From Verrucosispora sp. NA02020 (GTDB lineage Bacteria > Actinomycetota > Actinomycetes > Mycobacteriales > Micromonosporaceae): a stretch of DNA of 64,000 nucleotides. Position numbers and translations under genes: made by a program. The notes under the pieces were generated by a model. It was not told where the DNA came from. It worked only from the letters and a program-made list of their open reading frames with translations, and made no database searches. Each line of letters begins with the position of its first letter. The first letter of the stretch is position 1. Below are positions 1 through 9,039 of this stretch, piece by piece. The stretch is from contig NZ_CP054923.1 in NCBI RefSeq assembly GCF_013364215.1, positions 5,146,001 to 5,210,000 on the forward strand, given 5' to 3'.

Positions 1-142
1 ACGAGAAGCTGTACGTGTCGGCGACCACCAACCCCGGCAGTGCGTAGCAACCGGCGATCGCGGGCAGGTCGCCGACGGTCAGGGCCACGCCGTACCGGTC
101 GAAGAACTCGGTGAGCGTGTCGAGATCGGTGGAAGCATTCAC
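1..142 (-). CDS. SnoaL/NTF2-like family protein, N-terminal fragment (partial)
   Basis: The first 47 residues of a minus-strand protein run off the left edge. The readable part begins at a GTG and includes the segment LTEFFDRYGVALTVGDLPAI followed by AGCYALPGLVVADTYS. This is the helix-turn pattern that opens small cone-shaped SnoaL/NTF2-like domains (a helix, then a residue run describing a 'dose' strand). Such proteins are often uncharacterised hydrolases, isomerases or binding proteins. No clear ribosome-binding site precedes the GTG, so the start is tentative. It lies 37 bp downstream of the NlpC/P60-like gene on the same strand and may share its transcript. The catalytic half is outside the window, so no reaction can be assigned. 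Confidence 0.55.
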   Translation of the reverse strand, partial: MNASTDLDTLTEFFDRYGVALTVGDLPAIAGCYALPGLVVADTYSFS

Positions 143-179
143 GTCGCATGCAATTGCCGCCGCGCCGGCCGGCGAAACC

Positions 180-869
180 TCAGCGCGTCGGGATGCGTAC
201 CTCGATCTCGCTGCCCAACTGGGCACCGCCCTGCAGGCCGAGGTCGTCACCGCTCCAGAACCGACCCGGGTCGTACCAGTTCGGCCGCTTTCCCGGGGGC
301 AGCAGGCCCATCGCCTCGTAGGTGACCGCCACGACCTCGGCGCAGTACGCCGTCTCCAGTGTCCGATCGCGCTCCACGGTCCGCTCGCGGGCGGTGGTCG
401 CCCGCTGCCGCTGCGGCACCGGCAACCGCACCGCCGGCAACCGCACCGCCGGTACCCGTCCCCGCACCCACCGCCAGGCGAGCTGCGCGGTCGACGGGAA
501 CGGCGTGCCGTCCAGCCGGGCGATGGTCCGCAGCACCGACCCCTCCATCTCGGCGTCCGCCGGTGGGTCGAGCTGACGCAGCCAGGCCCGCTGGCCGTAC
601 CGGTTGGCCCAGACGCAGACCGCGTCGCGCAGGTCGTGCAACTGCACCCCGCGCTGGTGGGTGCCGGTCCACATGTCCGGCAGCGACCGGCCCAACTCGG
701 CGTGCCACATCAACGGCGGCATGTCGTCCAGCACGACCGCCATACCCACGTGGTTGACCGGGCTGTTGGTGATCGACTGGATGGCACGGTCGGGCACGCT
801 GCGGCCGCGGAAGACCCACACGTCACCGGTACGCGTCAGCTCCACCGCCTCGTCCAGGCTGATGCTCAT
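180..869 (-). CDS. Permuted NlpC/P60-like (YiiX/C92-type) putative amidase or peptidase
   Basis: A 229-residue soluble protein. Near the N-terminus it has a GDVWVFRG motif, then NSPVNHVGMAVV (candidate catalytic His around residue 40). Near the C-terminus it has AYCAEVVAVTYEAMGLL (candidate nucleophile Cys). His before Cys is the order of circularly permuted NlpC/P60 papain-like enzymes such as YiiX/YaeF, which act on amide or ester bonds. No signal peptide is visible, so a cytoplasmic location is likely. A short internal duplication, PAVRLPAVRLP, sits just before the Arg-rich linker leading to the Cys segment. It starts 20 bp from the divergently transcribed small membrane protein. The fold assignment rests on motif order and the substrate is unknown. 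Confidence 0.65.
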   Translation of the reverse strand: MSISLDEAVELTRTGDVWVFRGRSVPDRAIQSITNSPVNHVGMAVVLDDMPPLMWHAELGRSLPDMWTGTHQRGVQLHDLRDAVCVWANRYGQRAWLRQLDPPADAEMEGSVLRTIARLDGTPFPSTAQLAWRWVRGRVPAVRLPAVRLPVPQRQRATTARERTVERDRTLETAYCAEVVAVTYEAMGLLPPGKRPNWYDPGRFWSGDDLGLQGGAQLGSEIEVRIPTR

Positions 870-888
870 GGGGGACTACCCTAAGCGG

Positions 889-1068
889 ATGCGGCAAGGA
901 ATGCGGTGGTGGAAGGTCCTCGGGATGGCCGGACTGGCCGGGGTGGCGGCCTCCGGCGTGGTCATCGCCCGGGCGGAACGGCGACGGCGCGCGTACACCC
1001 CCGAGGAGATCCGGGCCCGGCTGCGTGACCGCCACGCCGAGGCCGCAGCACCCGACGACGCGGCCTGA
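889..1068 (+). CDS. Small single-span membrane protein, unknown function
   Basis: A 59-residue protein starting at the ATG that encodes MRQGMRWWKVLGMAG. It has a short basic/aromatic N-terminus, one hydrophobic span (about residues 10-28, VLGMAGLAGVAASGVVIA), a very basic stop-transfer segment (ERRRRAY) and an acidic, Ala-rich cytoplasmic tail beginning TPEEIRARLRDRHAEA. The topology suggests a type I-like inner-membrane anchor with a helical tail. The gene is divergent from the NlpC/P60-like gene and convergent with the beta-helix gene, whose stop lies 8 bp away. The ATG was preferred over the longer open frame, which would run antisense through the upstream gene. I recognise no family with an assigned function. 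Confidence 0.65.
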   Translation: MRQGMRWWKVLGMAGLAGVAASGVVIARAERRRRAYTPEEIRARLRDRHAEAAAPDDAA

Positions 1069-1075
1069 GACCCGC

Positions 1076-2749
1076 TCAGTCGATCTCCACGTGGTTGCGG
1101 TCCCATCGACCGCCCACCGGCGGGCTGTCCAACCGCAGCGCGCTCTCGGCATTGCCGGCGAGGTCGTTCTCCTCGACCCGGCAGGACACGCAGGAGCCCC
1201 GCTCGGTGATCCACAGGCCGTGCGTCTGCGTCGGCTCCTCACGGTTGTCCCAGATCCGGTTCCCGCGCACCGAGGCGGAGTCGAAGTGCGCGTTGACGAC
1301 GATGCCGGCGCGCACCGGAGCCGCCGCCGACAACTCGTACGCCGTACCCGGCTCCGGGACGTCCTCGTTCCACGCGGTGGCCGCGTCCGGTCGCAGCTCG
1401 GCCAGGTCCAGGTCGGTGTCGCTGTTGCCGACCACCACCGCCACCCGGGAGCCCACCCGCAGCACCTTGCCCCGGTGCCCGTTCGTCGGCCAGTTCGCCG
1501 ACCGGTCGGTCATCGCCCGACGGGCGTAGCGCACCGACTCGCCGGAGCCGGTCGACGCCGGGGCGCACTGCCGGCCGTTGTTGCGGATCCGGTTGTCCAG
1601 GACGGCCGCGTCGACCATCGGCCGGTCGATCCGGATTGCGTCCAGGCCGTTGTCCCAGAACTCGTTGTCGCTGATCACCACGTCCGACGACGGGCCCTGA
1701 TAGCCGGCGCCCAGATCGTGCTGGTGATAGCCGTACCAGCCGTTGCCACTGATCCGGTTGCCCCGGATGGCGTACGGCCCGGGGGTGTTTCCCATGCTGA
1801 TCCCGTCGCGGACGTTGCGGTCGATCACGCAGTTGCTGAGGATGCCGCCCCGGCCGGCGATGCCCGCCGTGCCGTTGGCGGAGACGTCGAAGCCGGCCTC
1901 CAGGTTGCCGGTGATGGTGCAGGCCGAGACGATCAACCCGTCGGCACCCCAGTCGGAGATGCCGAACCGGTTGGCCTGGCTGTGGCAGCCGATGATGCGG
2001 TAGCCGCGCGGGGGCGTCCAGTACGGCTTCTGCAACTCCAGGAAGATCCCGTTGGTGCCGTTGCCGAGGGTGGTGCAGTTGGCGATCGTGCAGCGTTCCA
2101 CCTCGCCCCAGCCGCCGATGCCGATGCCGATGCCCGCGCCGCCCATCTCCTCGCCGTTGTCCAGCCGGCCGCAGCCGACCACCACCACACCGTCGATCAG
2201 GCTGTCCTGCAGGAAGTCGCACCCCAGGCCGGTGGCGCCGGTGTGGTGGATGTAGAGGTTGCGGAACACGCCCCGCACCACGTACTGGAGACCGAGTCCC
2301 TTGGCGAGGTAGCTGTACTCGGCCATGGCCACACCCGAGCCGTCGATCTCGAAGTCGGCGAAGGTGCAGTCGGCGATGTGCCGGTCCCGGTCCGCACCGT
2401 GCTGCACGGTGGTCCAGAAGGCCAACGGCGTCGGGTCCGCCCGGTTGCCCTCGTTGCTCAGCAGGAACCGGGTCGCGCCCGGCCCGGCTCCGATCAGTGA
2501 GACACCGCTGCGCCAGACGGTGCCCGCGTCCCGGATCGAGTAGATCCCCGGCGGGCAGTAGATGACCCGGACCCGGCCGTCGGCGGCGTACCCCTCGCCG
2601 AGCCGGTCGACCAGGGCGGACAACGCGGGTTGGTCATTGGTGACACCGTCACCTCGGAGGCCGAATTCGTGCGCGTCGCACCAGAGCGGCGCCCCGGCGA
2701 CCGGGGACAGCCGCTCCCGGGTGGCGATGTACCGGCTCTCCTGCCACAC
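1076..2749 (-). CDS. Right-handed parallel beta-helix (pectate lyase-like) protein
   Basis: A 557-residue protein. The N-terminal segment has GLRGDGVTNDQPAL, the hallmark 'G-x-x-x-D-G-x-x-D' entry of Pectate_lyase_3/GH28-type beta-helices and phage tailspikes, followed by VIYCPPGIYSI. The remainder is a series of coils rich in Asn and Gly (for example RIIGCHSQANRFGISDWGA and VISDNEFWDNGLDAIRID). The start is a GTG with a GGGGGAG ribosome-binding site 7 nt upstream. No Sec or Tat signal is visible, so either it stays in the cell or it leaves by another route. Beta-helix proteins of this type bind or cleave acidic polysaccharides, but no catalytic residues can be assigned with certainty. It is convergent with the small membrane protein. 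There is no phage context, so a tailspike role is unsupported. Confidence 0.75.
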   Translation of the reverse strand: MWQESRYIATRERLSPVAGAPLWCDAHEFGLRGDGVTNDQPALSALVDRLGEGYAADGRVRVIYCPPGIYSIRDAGTVWRSGVSLIGAGPGATRFLLSNEGNRADPTPLAFWTTVQHGADRDRHIADCTFADFEIDGSGVAMAEYSYLAKGLGLQYVVRGVFRNLYIHHTGATGLGCDFLQDSLIDGVVVVGCGRLDNGEEMGGAGIGIGIGGWGEVERCTIANCTTLGNGTNGIFLELQKPYWTPPRGYRIIGCHSQANRFGISDWGADGLIVSACTITGNLEAGFDVSANGTAGIAGRGGILSNCVIDRNVRDGISMGNTPGPYAIRGNRISGNGWYGYHQHDLGAGYQGPSSDVVISDNEFWDNGLDAIRIDRPMVDAAVLDNRIRNNGRQCAPASTGSGESVRYARRAMTDRSANWPTNGHRGKVLRVGSRVAVVVGNSDTDLDLAELRPDAATAWNEDVPEPGTAYELSAAAPVRAGIVVNAHFDSASVRGNRIWDNREEPTQTHGLWITERGSCVSCRVEENDLAGNAESALRLDSPPVGGRWDRNHVEID

Positions 2750-3178
2750 GACGCGCTCCCCCTGAAAGTCGACGGCCTCCTCGCGAGCCGGGCGCTTTCC
2801 CGCTCCGATGTGCCGGAAACGCGCCCTCTGTGCGGGACGTCGGGCGGGCCGGCGCGGGCTAGGGCGGCCGACCCGGAGGTTCGTACCCGCGTGTCCGGTT
2901 TGCCGGCTGCCCGCCGGGTGGCCGTGGCCGCGGCGATCGCGGAATCATCGGGCCGGGCCGGGGGTTGTACATGGCATGACCGCGACGCCTCCCCCGGCGC
3001 CGCACCCCCCGGGACCCGGGTCGGAATGACGCCGCACCCCCCGGCGTTACACCTGGCTCGGACGTCGTGAGCGGCCCCCGGCCCCCGACGGTTCCGATCC
3101 GCACATCCCCCCTTTCGCACGGCCCCGGCACACCCCCACGTGGGCCGCGCGCACCCCCGACGAAAGGTTCAGATCATC
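2750..3178. other. Intergenic region between two divergent genes
   Basis: About 430 bp separate the beta-helix gene (minus) from the secreted C39 peptidase (plus), so promoters for both must lie here. The DNA is extremely G/C-rich, with short direct repeats of GCCGCACCCCCC (2999-3010 and 3031-3042). No convincing -35/-10 pair or conserved open frame was recognised. A GAAAGG sequence near 3162-3167 serves as the ribosome-binding site of the peptidase. Confidence 0.4.
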
Positions 3179-3838
3179 ATGCGTACCGCTATCTTCCGCA
3201 AGGCCGCCCTGACCGCTGCCGGCCTCGCCTTCACCGGCGGCGCCATCGCCGGCCCCATCACCACCGCGTACGCCGCGCCGGCCGGTCAGCCCGCCGCCGT
3301 CGTGCAGGCCGACCGCAAGGGCCACGGCGAACGTCAACTCGACGTCCGCTACGAAGCCCAGCCCAACTTCTACTACTGCGGCCCCGCCGCCGCCCGCAAC
3401 GCCCTCAGCGTCCAAGGCAAGAACATCGACGTCCACACCATGGCCACGCAGATGGGCACCACCGAGAACGGCACCGACAGCATCAACGACATCACCCCCG
3501 TCCTCAACCGCGAAACCGGCAAGGACGCCTACAAGTCCGTCGAAATCAACACCCCCACCGCCGACAACCACCAGACCGACAAGCTCCGCGACGACATCAT
3601 CCGCACCATCGACGAAGGCCGCGCCGTCGTCGCCAACATCGCCGGCACCACCACCGACACCACCGGCACCACCCACAGCTTCGAAGGCGGCCACTACATC
3701 AGCGTCACCGGCTACACCGACAACGGCAACACCGTCACCATCGCCGACTCCGCCAACCCCGACCACGCCCGCTACGACCTCCACATCAACGACCTCGCCA
3801 ACTGGATCGCCACCCGCGGCTACGCCACCACCCACTGA
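3179..3838 (+). CDS. Secreted C39-family papain-like cysteine peptidase
   Basis: A 219-residue precursor. Residues 1-33 form a Sec signal peptide: basic MRTAIFRK, a hydrophobic core, and AYA before the likely cleavage site. The mature part matches Peptidase_C39_2-type domains, with the nucleophile in NFYYCGPAAARNALS (C67), the catalytic His in GGHYISVTGY (H172) and an Asp in IADSANP (D190). Such domains cleave peptide bonds and are often found in extracellular or cell-wall contexts. The ATG at 3179 was chosen over an in-frame upstream start because it directly precedes the signal peptide and has GAAAGG about 11 nt upstream. The stop is followed by a G/C-rich hairpin. From residue 54 to the hairpin, the gene is duplicated exactly downstream (see repeat entry). 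Confidence 0.8.
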   Translation: MRTAIFRKAALTAAGLAFTGGAIAGPITTAYAAPAGQPAAVVQADRKGHGERQLDVRYEAQPNFYYCGPAAARNALSVQGKNIDVHTMATQMGTTENGTDSINDITPVLNRETGKDAYKSVEINTPTADNHQTDKLRDDIIRTIDEGRAVVANIAGTTTDTTGTTHSFEGGHYISVTGYTDNGNTVTIADSANPDHARYDLHINDLANWIATRGYATTH

Positions 3839-3847
3839 CACCCCAAC

Positions 3848-3874
3848 GGCCGGCCCCCCACACGGGGGCCGGCC
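3848..3874 (+). terminator. Hairpin terminator after the C39 peptidase
   Basis: An 11-bp perfect G/C stem (GGCCGGCCCCC pairing with 3864-3874) with a 5-nt loop, 10 bp after the stop codon. No T-tract follows, as is common in actinobacterial terminators. Confidence 0.6.
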
Positions 3875-4375
3875 CTCGACGTCCGCTACGAAGCCCAGCC
3901 CAACTTCTACTACTGCGGCCCCGCCGCCGCCCGCAACGCCCTCAGCGTCCAAGGCAAGAACATCGACGTCCACACCATGGCCACGCAGATGGGCACCACC
4001 GAGAACGGCACCGACAGCATCAACGACATCACCCCCGTCCTCAACCGCGAAACCGGCAAGGACGCCTACAAGTCCGTCGAAATCAACACCCCCACCGCCG
4101 ACAACCACCAGACCGACAAGCTCCGCGACGACATCATCCGCACCATCGACGAAGGCCGCGCCGTCGTCGCCAACATCGCCGGCACCACCACCGACACCAC
4201 CGGCACCACCCACAGCTTCGAAGGCGGCCACTACATCAGCGTCACCGGCTACACCGACAACGGCAACACCGTCACCATCGCCGACTCCGCCAACCCCGAC
4301 CACGCCCGCTACGACCTCCACATCAACGACCTCGCCAACTGGATCGCCACCCGCGGCTACGCCACCACCCACTGA
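3875..4375 (+). pseudogene. Duplicated C39 peptidase catalytic domain lacking signal peptide
   Basis: The second copy of the catalytic domain (codon 54 to stop). It has no signal peptide and no start codon at its 5' edge. The first ATG inside (3977) would make a 132-residue product that lacks the Cys nucleophile, so as written it cannot encode an active secreted enzyme. It is in frame with copy 1. Read-through of the copy 1 TGA (3836-3838) would add a 12-residue linker and a second complete domain, but nothing in the sequence shows that read-through happens. A gene fragment from a recent duplication is the simplest reading. Confidence 0.65.
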
Positions 4376-4384
4376 CACCCCAAC

Positions 4385-4411
4385 GGCCGGCCCCCCACAC
4401 GGGGGCCGGCC
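4385..4411 (+). terminator. Duplicate of the C39 terminator hairpin
   Basis: Identical to the hairpin at 3848-3874, carried in the second unit of the tandem duplication. Confidence 0.5.
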
Positions 4412-4425
4412 ACTGGTGCAAGCAC

Positions 4426-4463
4426 GGGCCCCCTGCTAACGCCTCGCGCATAGCAGGGGGCCC
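4426..4463. repeat. Palindromic intergenic element, copy A
   Basis: A 13-bp perfect inverted repeat (GGGCCCCCTGCTA with 4451-4463) around a 12-nt loop containing ACGCCTCGCG, followed by TTCCTAAC. It belongs to a family seen again near 21.2, 26.9 and 56.7 kb. All copies sit close to gene ends. Confidence 0.65.
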
Positions 4464-4505
4464 TTCCTAACGTCCACTCCGTGATCGACGGGTTGCACTC
4501 ATAGC

Positions 4506-4531
4506 AAGACGGACGTACGGTTTTGTTGACA
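4506..4531 (+). promoter_or_regulatory. Putative AcnR operator and -35 element upstream of acnA
   Basis: The 18-nt AAGACGGACGTACGGTTT (4506-4523) shares its right half-site GTACGGTTT exactly, and most of its left half, with a better palindrome upstream of acnR (18243-18260). A consensus -35 TTGACA follows at 4526-4531. The -10 is not clear (TAAGTG at 4547 is a weak candidate). A repressor bound here would abut the -35. Assignment to AcnR is inference. Confidence 0.5.
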
Positions 4532-4633
4532 GCGCGTATTCGGCGGTAAGTGTTGCCTAACCACGGCGGCCCTCCGGCCGGTGCGACAGACTGCTCAGGA
4601 CTACTCACGGTCGCTGGTGTGAAGGAGTACGAC

Positions 4634-7474
<2,841 letters not shown>

Positions 7475-7485
7475 GCGACGAACGT

Positions 7486-7522
7486 CGAAGGGCTCCCTCC
7501 CCGACGGGGAGGGAGCCCTTCG
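7486..7522 (+). terminator. Strong hairpin terminator after acnA
   Basis: A 17-bp perfect stem (7486-7502 with 7506-7522) around a 3-nt loop, between acnA and the convergent cvnD. It probably works in both directions. Confidence 0.8.
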
Positions 7523-7552
7523 TTCGTCCGACCGAGGGCGCTGGGCCCGCCG

Positions 7553-8158
7553 TCACCCGACGGCGCGACCACGGGCCTCCCGGATCTTCATCGCGTGCTC
7601 CACCACGGTGATCAGCACCTCCTTGACCGACTCCCGGTTGCGGGCGTCGCAGAGCAGCACCGGCACCTCGGGATCGAGGTTCAGCGCGGCCTGCACCTCG
7701 TCGAGGCGGTACGAGCGCGACCCCTCGAAGCAGTTCACCGCGACCAGGAACGGCGTACCCCGCCCCTCGAAGTAGTCGATGGAGGGGAAGCAGTCGGCCA
7801 GCCGGCGGGTGTCCGCCAGCACCACCGCGCCGATGGCACCGAGCGCCAGTTCGTCCCAGACGAACCAGAACCGGTCCTGACCCGGTGTGCCGAACAGGTA
7901 CAGCACCAGGTCCTCGCTGACCGTGATCCGGCCGAAGTCCATCGCCACCGTGGTGGTCTGCTTCGCCTCGACGCCGGAGAGGTCGTCGATGCCGACCCCC
8001 GTCTCGGTCAGGACCTCCTCGGTCCGCAGCGGGCGCGTCTCGCTGACCGCCCCGACCAGCGTGGTCTTGCCGACCCCGAAGCCGCCGGCGACCAGGATCT
8101 TGATCGCTGTGGGCAGGGCGACCGCTCCCGGCGGCCGCTCAGAGTGCCCGTAGTCCAT
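7553..8158 (-). CDS. cvnD: Conservon Ras-like GTPase CvnD
   Basis: A 201-residue P-loop GTPase. The G1 motif is GGFGVGKTT (about residues 26-34), a G3-like motif lies in LFGTPGQDRFWFVWDEL, and the specificity segment reads VAVNCFEGS. This matches CvnD of the actinobacterial conservons, where it is the GTPase partner of a membrane-associated complex with CvnA (sensor), CvnB (roadblock) and CvnC (DUF742). Conservons affect development and secondary metabolism in Streptomyces. It is the last gene of the operon, starts 20 bp inside the end of cvnC (translational coupling) and ends before the acnA terminator. Confidence 0.92.
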   Translation of the reverse strand: MDYGHSERPPGAVALPTAIKILVAGGFGVGKTTLVGAVSETRPLRTEEVLTETGVGIDDLSGVEAKQTTTVAMDFGRITVSEDLVLYLFGTPGQDRFWFVWDELALGAIGAVVLADTRRLADCFPSIDYFEGRGTPFLVAVNCFEGSRSYRLDEVQAALNLDPEVPVLLCDARNRESVKEVLITVVEHAMKIREARGRAVG

Positions 8159-8525
8159 TGATAACCGCCTCGAAAATGCTGTGATCGGGTATGCCGACGG
8201 TGGTGTGCGGCTCGCGAATCCGCACCAGGCTGCGCGCCACCAGATCGCCGAGCAGGACCCGCACGGTGCCCACCGGCAGGTCCAGGTGTGCCGCGATCTC
8301 GGCCACGGACTGAATCCGCTGACACAGGCCGACGATCGCCAGGTGTTCCGGGCCGAGCCCGATCTCCGGGGAGACGTCCGTGCGGGTCGCCGTCACCAGG
8401 GAGATCAGGTCGAACGTGCCGGTGACCGGACGGGCCCGGCCGCCGGTCACCGCGTACGGACGGACAACCGGACCGGCGTGGTCGTCCACCCACTGGTGGT
8501 CCGCGGACTCTCCCTGCACCGTCAT
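8139..8525 (-). CDS. cvnC: Conservon DUF742 protein CvnC
   Basis: A 128-residue DUF742 protein starting at the ATG that encodes MTVQGESADHQWVDDHAG. It has the conserved VVRPYAVTGGR segment, followed by a winged-helix-like region (VAEIAAHLDLPVGTVRVLLGDLVARSLVRI) and the family ending FEAVINGLRAL. In conservons this protein couples the roadblock subunit and the GTPase, and the helix-turn-helix-like part may contact DNA or protein. It lies 5 bp after cvnB and overlaps cvnD by 20 bp, so the order A-B-C-D is canonical. A longer open frame upstream is antisense noise. Confidence 0.92.
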   Translation of the reverse strand: MTVQGESADHQWVDDHAGPVVRPYAVTGGRARPVTGTFDLISLVTATRTDVSPEIGLGPEHLAIVGLCQRIQSVAEIAAHLDLPVGTVRVLLGDLVARSLVRIREPHTTVGIPDHSIFEAVINGLRAL

Positions 8526-8530
8526 CCGGG

Positions 8531-8992
8531 TTACTTCTCCCCGCCGGTCTGTTCGACGGACCGGGACGGCGACGCGACGTACTTGCCGACCCTGGTGACC
8601 AGCATCGCCATCTCGTAGGCGATCAGACCCACGTCGGCGTCCTCGGTGGCCAGCACCGCGAGACAGGCGTTGCGGCCGGCGGCTGTGACGAACAGGAAGG
8701 ACGACTGCATCTCGATGATTGTCTGCTGGACCTGCCCGCCACCGAACCGCTTGCCCGCGCCGCGGGCCAGGCTCTGGATGCCGGCCGCCATCGCCGCCAG
8801 GTGCTCGCCGTCGTCGCGGCTGAGCCCCTGCGACGAGGCCATCAGCAGACCGTCGGCGGACAGCGCCACCGCATGTTCGGCCTGCTTGACCCGGCCGACG
8901 AGGTCGTCCAGCAACCACGTCAGGTCGGCACTCGAAGCCGTCTTCTGCGCCACTTCGTCGTCCTCTTCTCCCCGGCTCTTCGCCGTGCTCAT
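8531..8992 (-). CDS. cvnB: Conservon roadblock/LC7 protein CvnB
   Basis: A 153-residue roadblock/LC7-domain protein. The core runs from DLTWLLDDLVGRVKQAEHAV through ALSADGLLMASSQGL to SFLFVTAAGRNACLAVLA. This is the typical five-strand roadblock pattern that binds small GTPases and often acts as their regulator. The N-terminus (about 20 residues) and the C-terminal SVEQTGGEK tail look disordered. It lies 47 bp downstream of cvnA and 5 bp upstream of cvnC. Its expected role is to link the CvnA sensor kinase-like protein to CvnD at the membrane. Confidence 0.92.
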   Translation of the reverse strand: MSTAKSRGEEDDEVAQKTASSADLTWLLDDLVGRVKQAEHAVALSADGLLMASSQGLSRDDGEHLAAMAAGIQSLARGAGKRFGGGQVQQTIIEMQSSFLFVTAAGRNACLAVLATEDADVGLIAYEMAMLVTRVGKYVASPSRSVEQTGGEK

Positions 8993-9039
8993 CTGGGCCT
9001 GATCAGCGCTGACCTGGTATGACGGGCCAGCGACACGGA

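Larger units (their letters stand above)
3338..4411 (+). repeat. Exact 537-bp tandem duplication (units 3338-3874 and 3875-4411)
   Basis: The stretch from codon 54 of the C39 peptidase through its stop codon and terminator hairpin occurs twice, head to tail. The translations of all compared frames are identical in both copies, so the nucleotide identity is complete or very nearly so. The unit is 537 bp, a multiple of three, so copy 2 is in the same frame as copy 1. The junction falls exactly at the end of the hairpin's 3' arm. This is either a very recent duplication or an assembly artefact. Confidence 0.9.

Noticed and set aside
3836-3838. Programmed read-through or selenocysteine insertion at the TGA between the C39 copies
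   Set aside because: A strong terminator hairpin follows the stop, and no selenocysteine element or known read-through context is visible. The in-frame relation follows from the repeat length.
3047-4378. Long Gly/Val/Asp-rich open frame (443 aa) antisense to the C39 peptidase and its duplicate
   Set aside because: It is the complementary-frame shadow of two identical high-GC coding copies. It has no ribosome-binding site and no recognisable domain.
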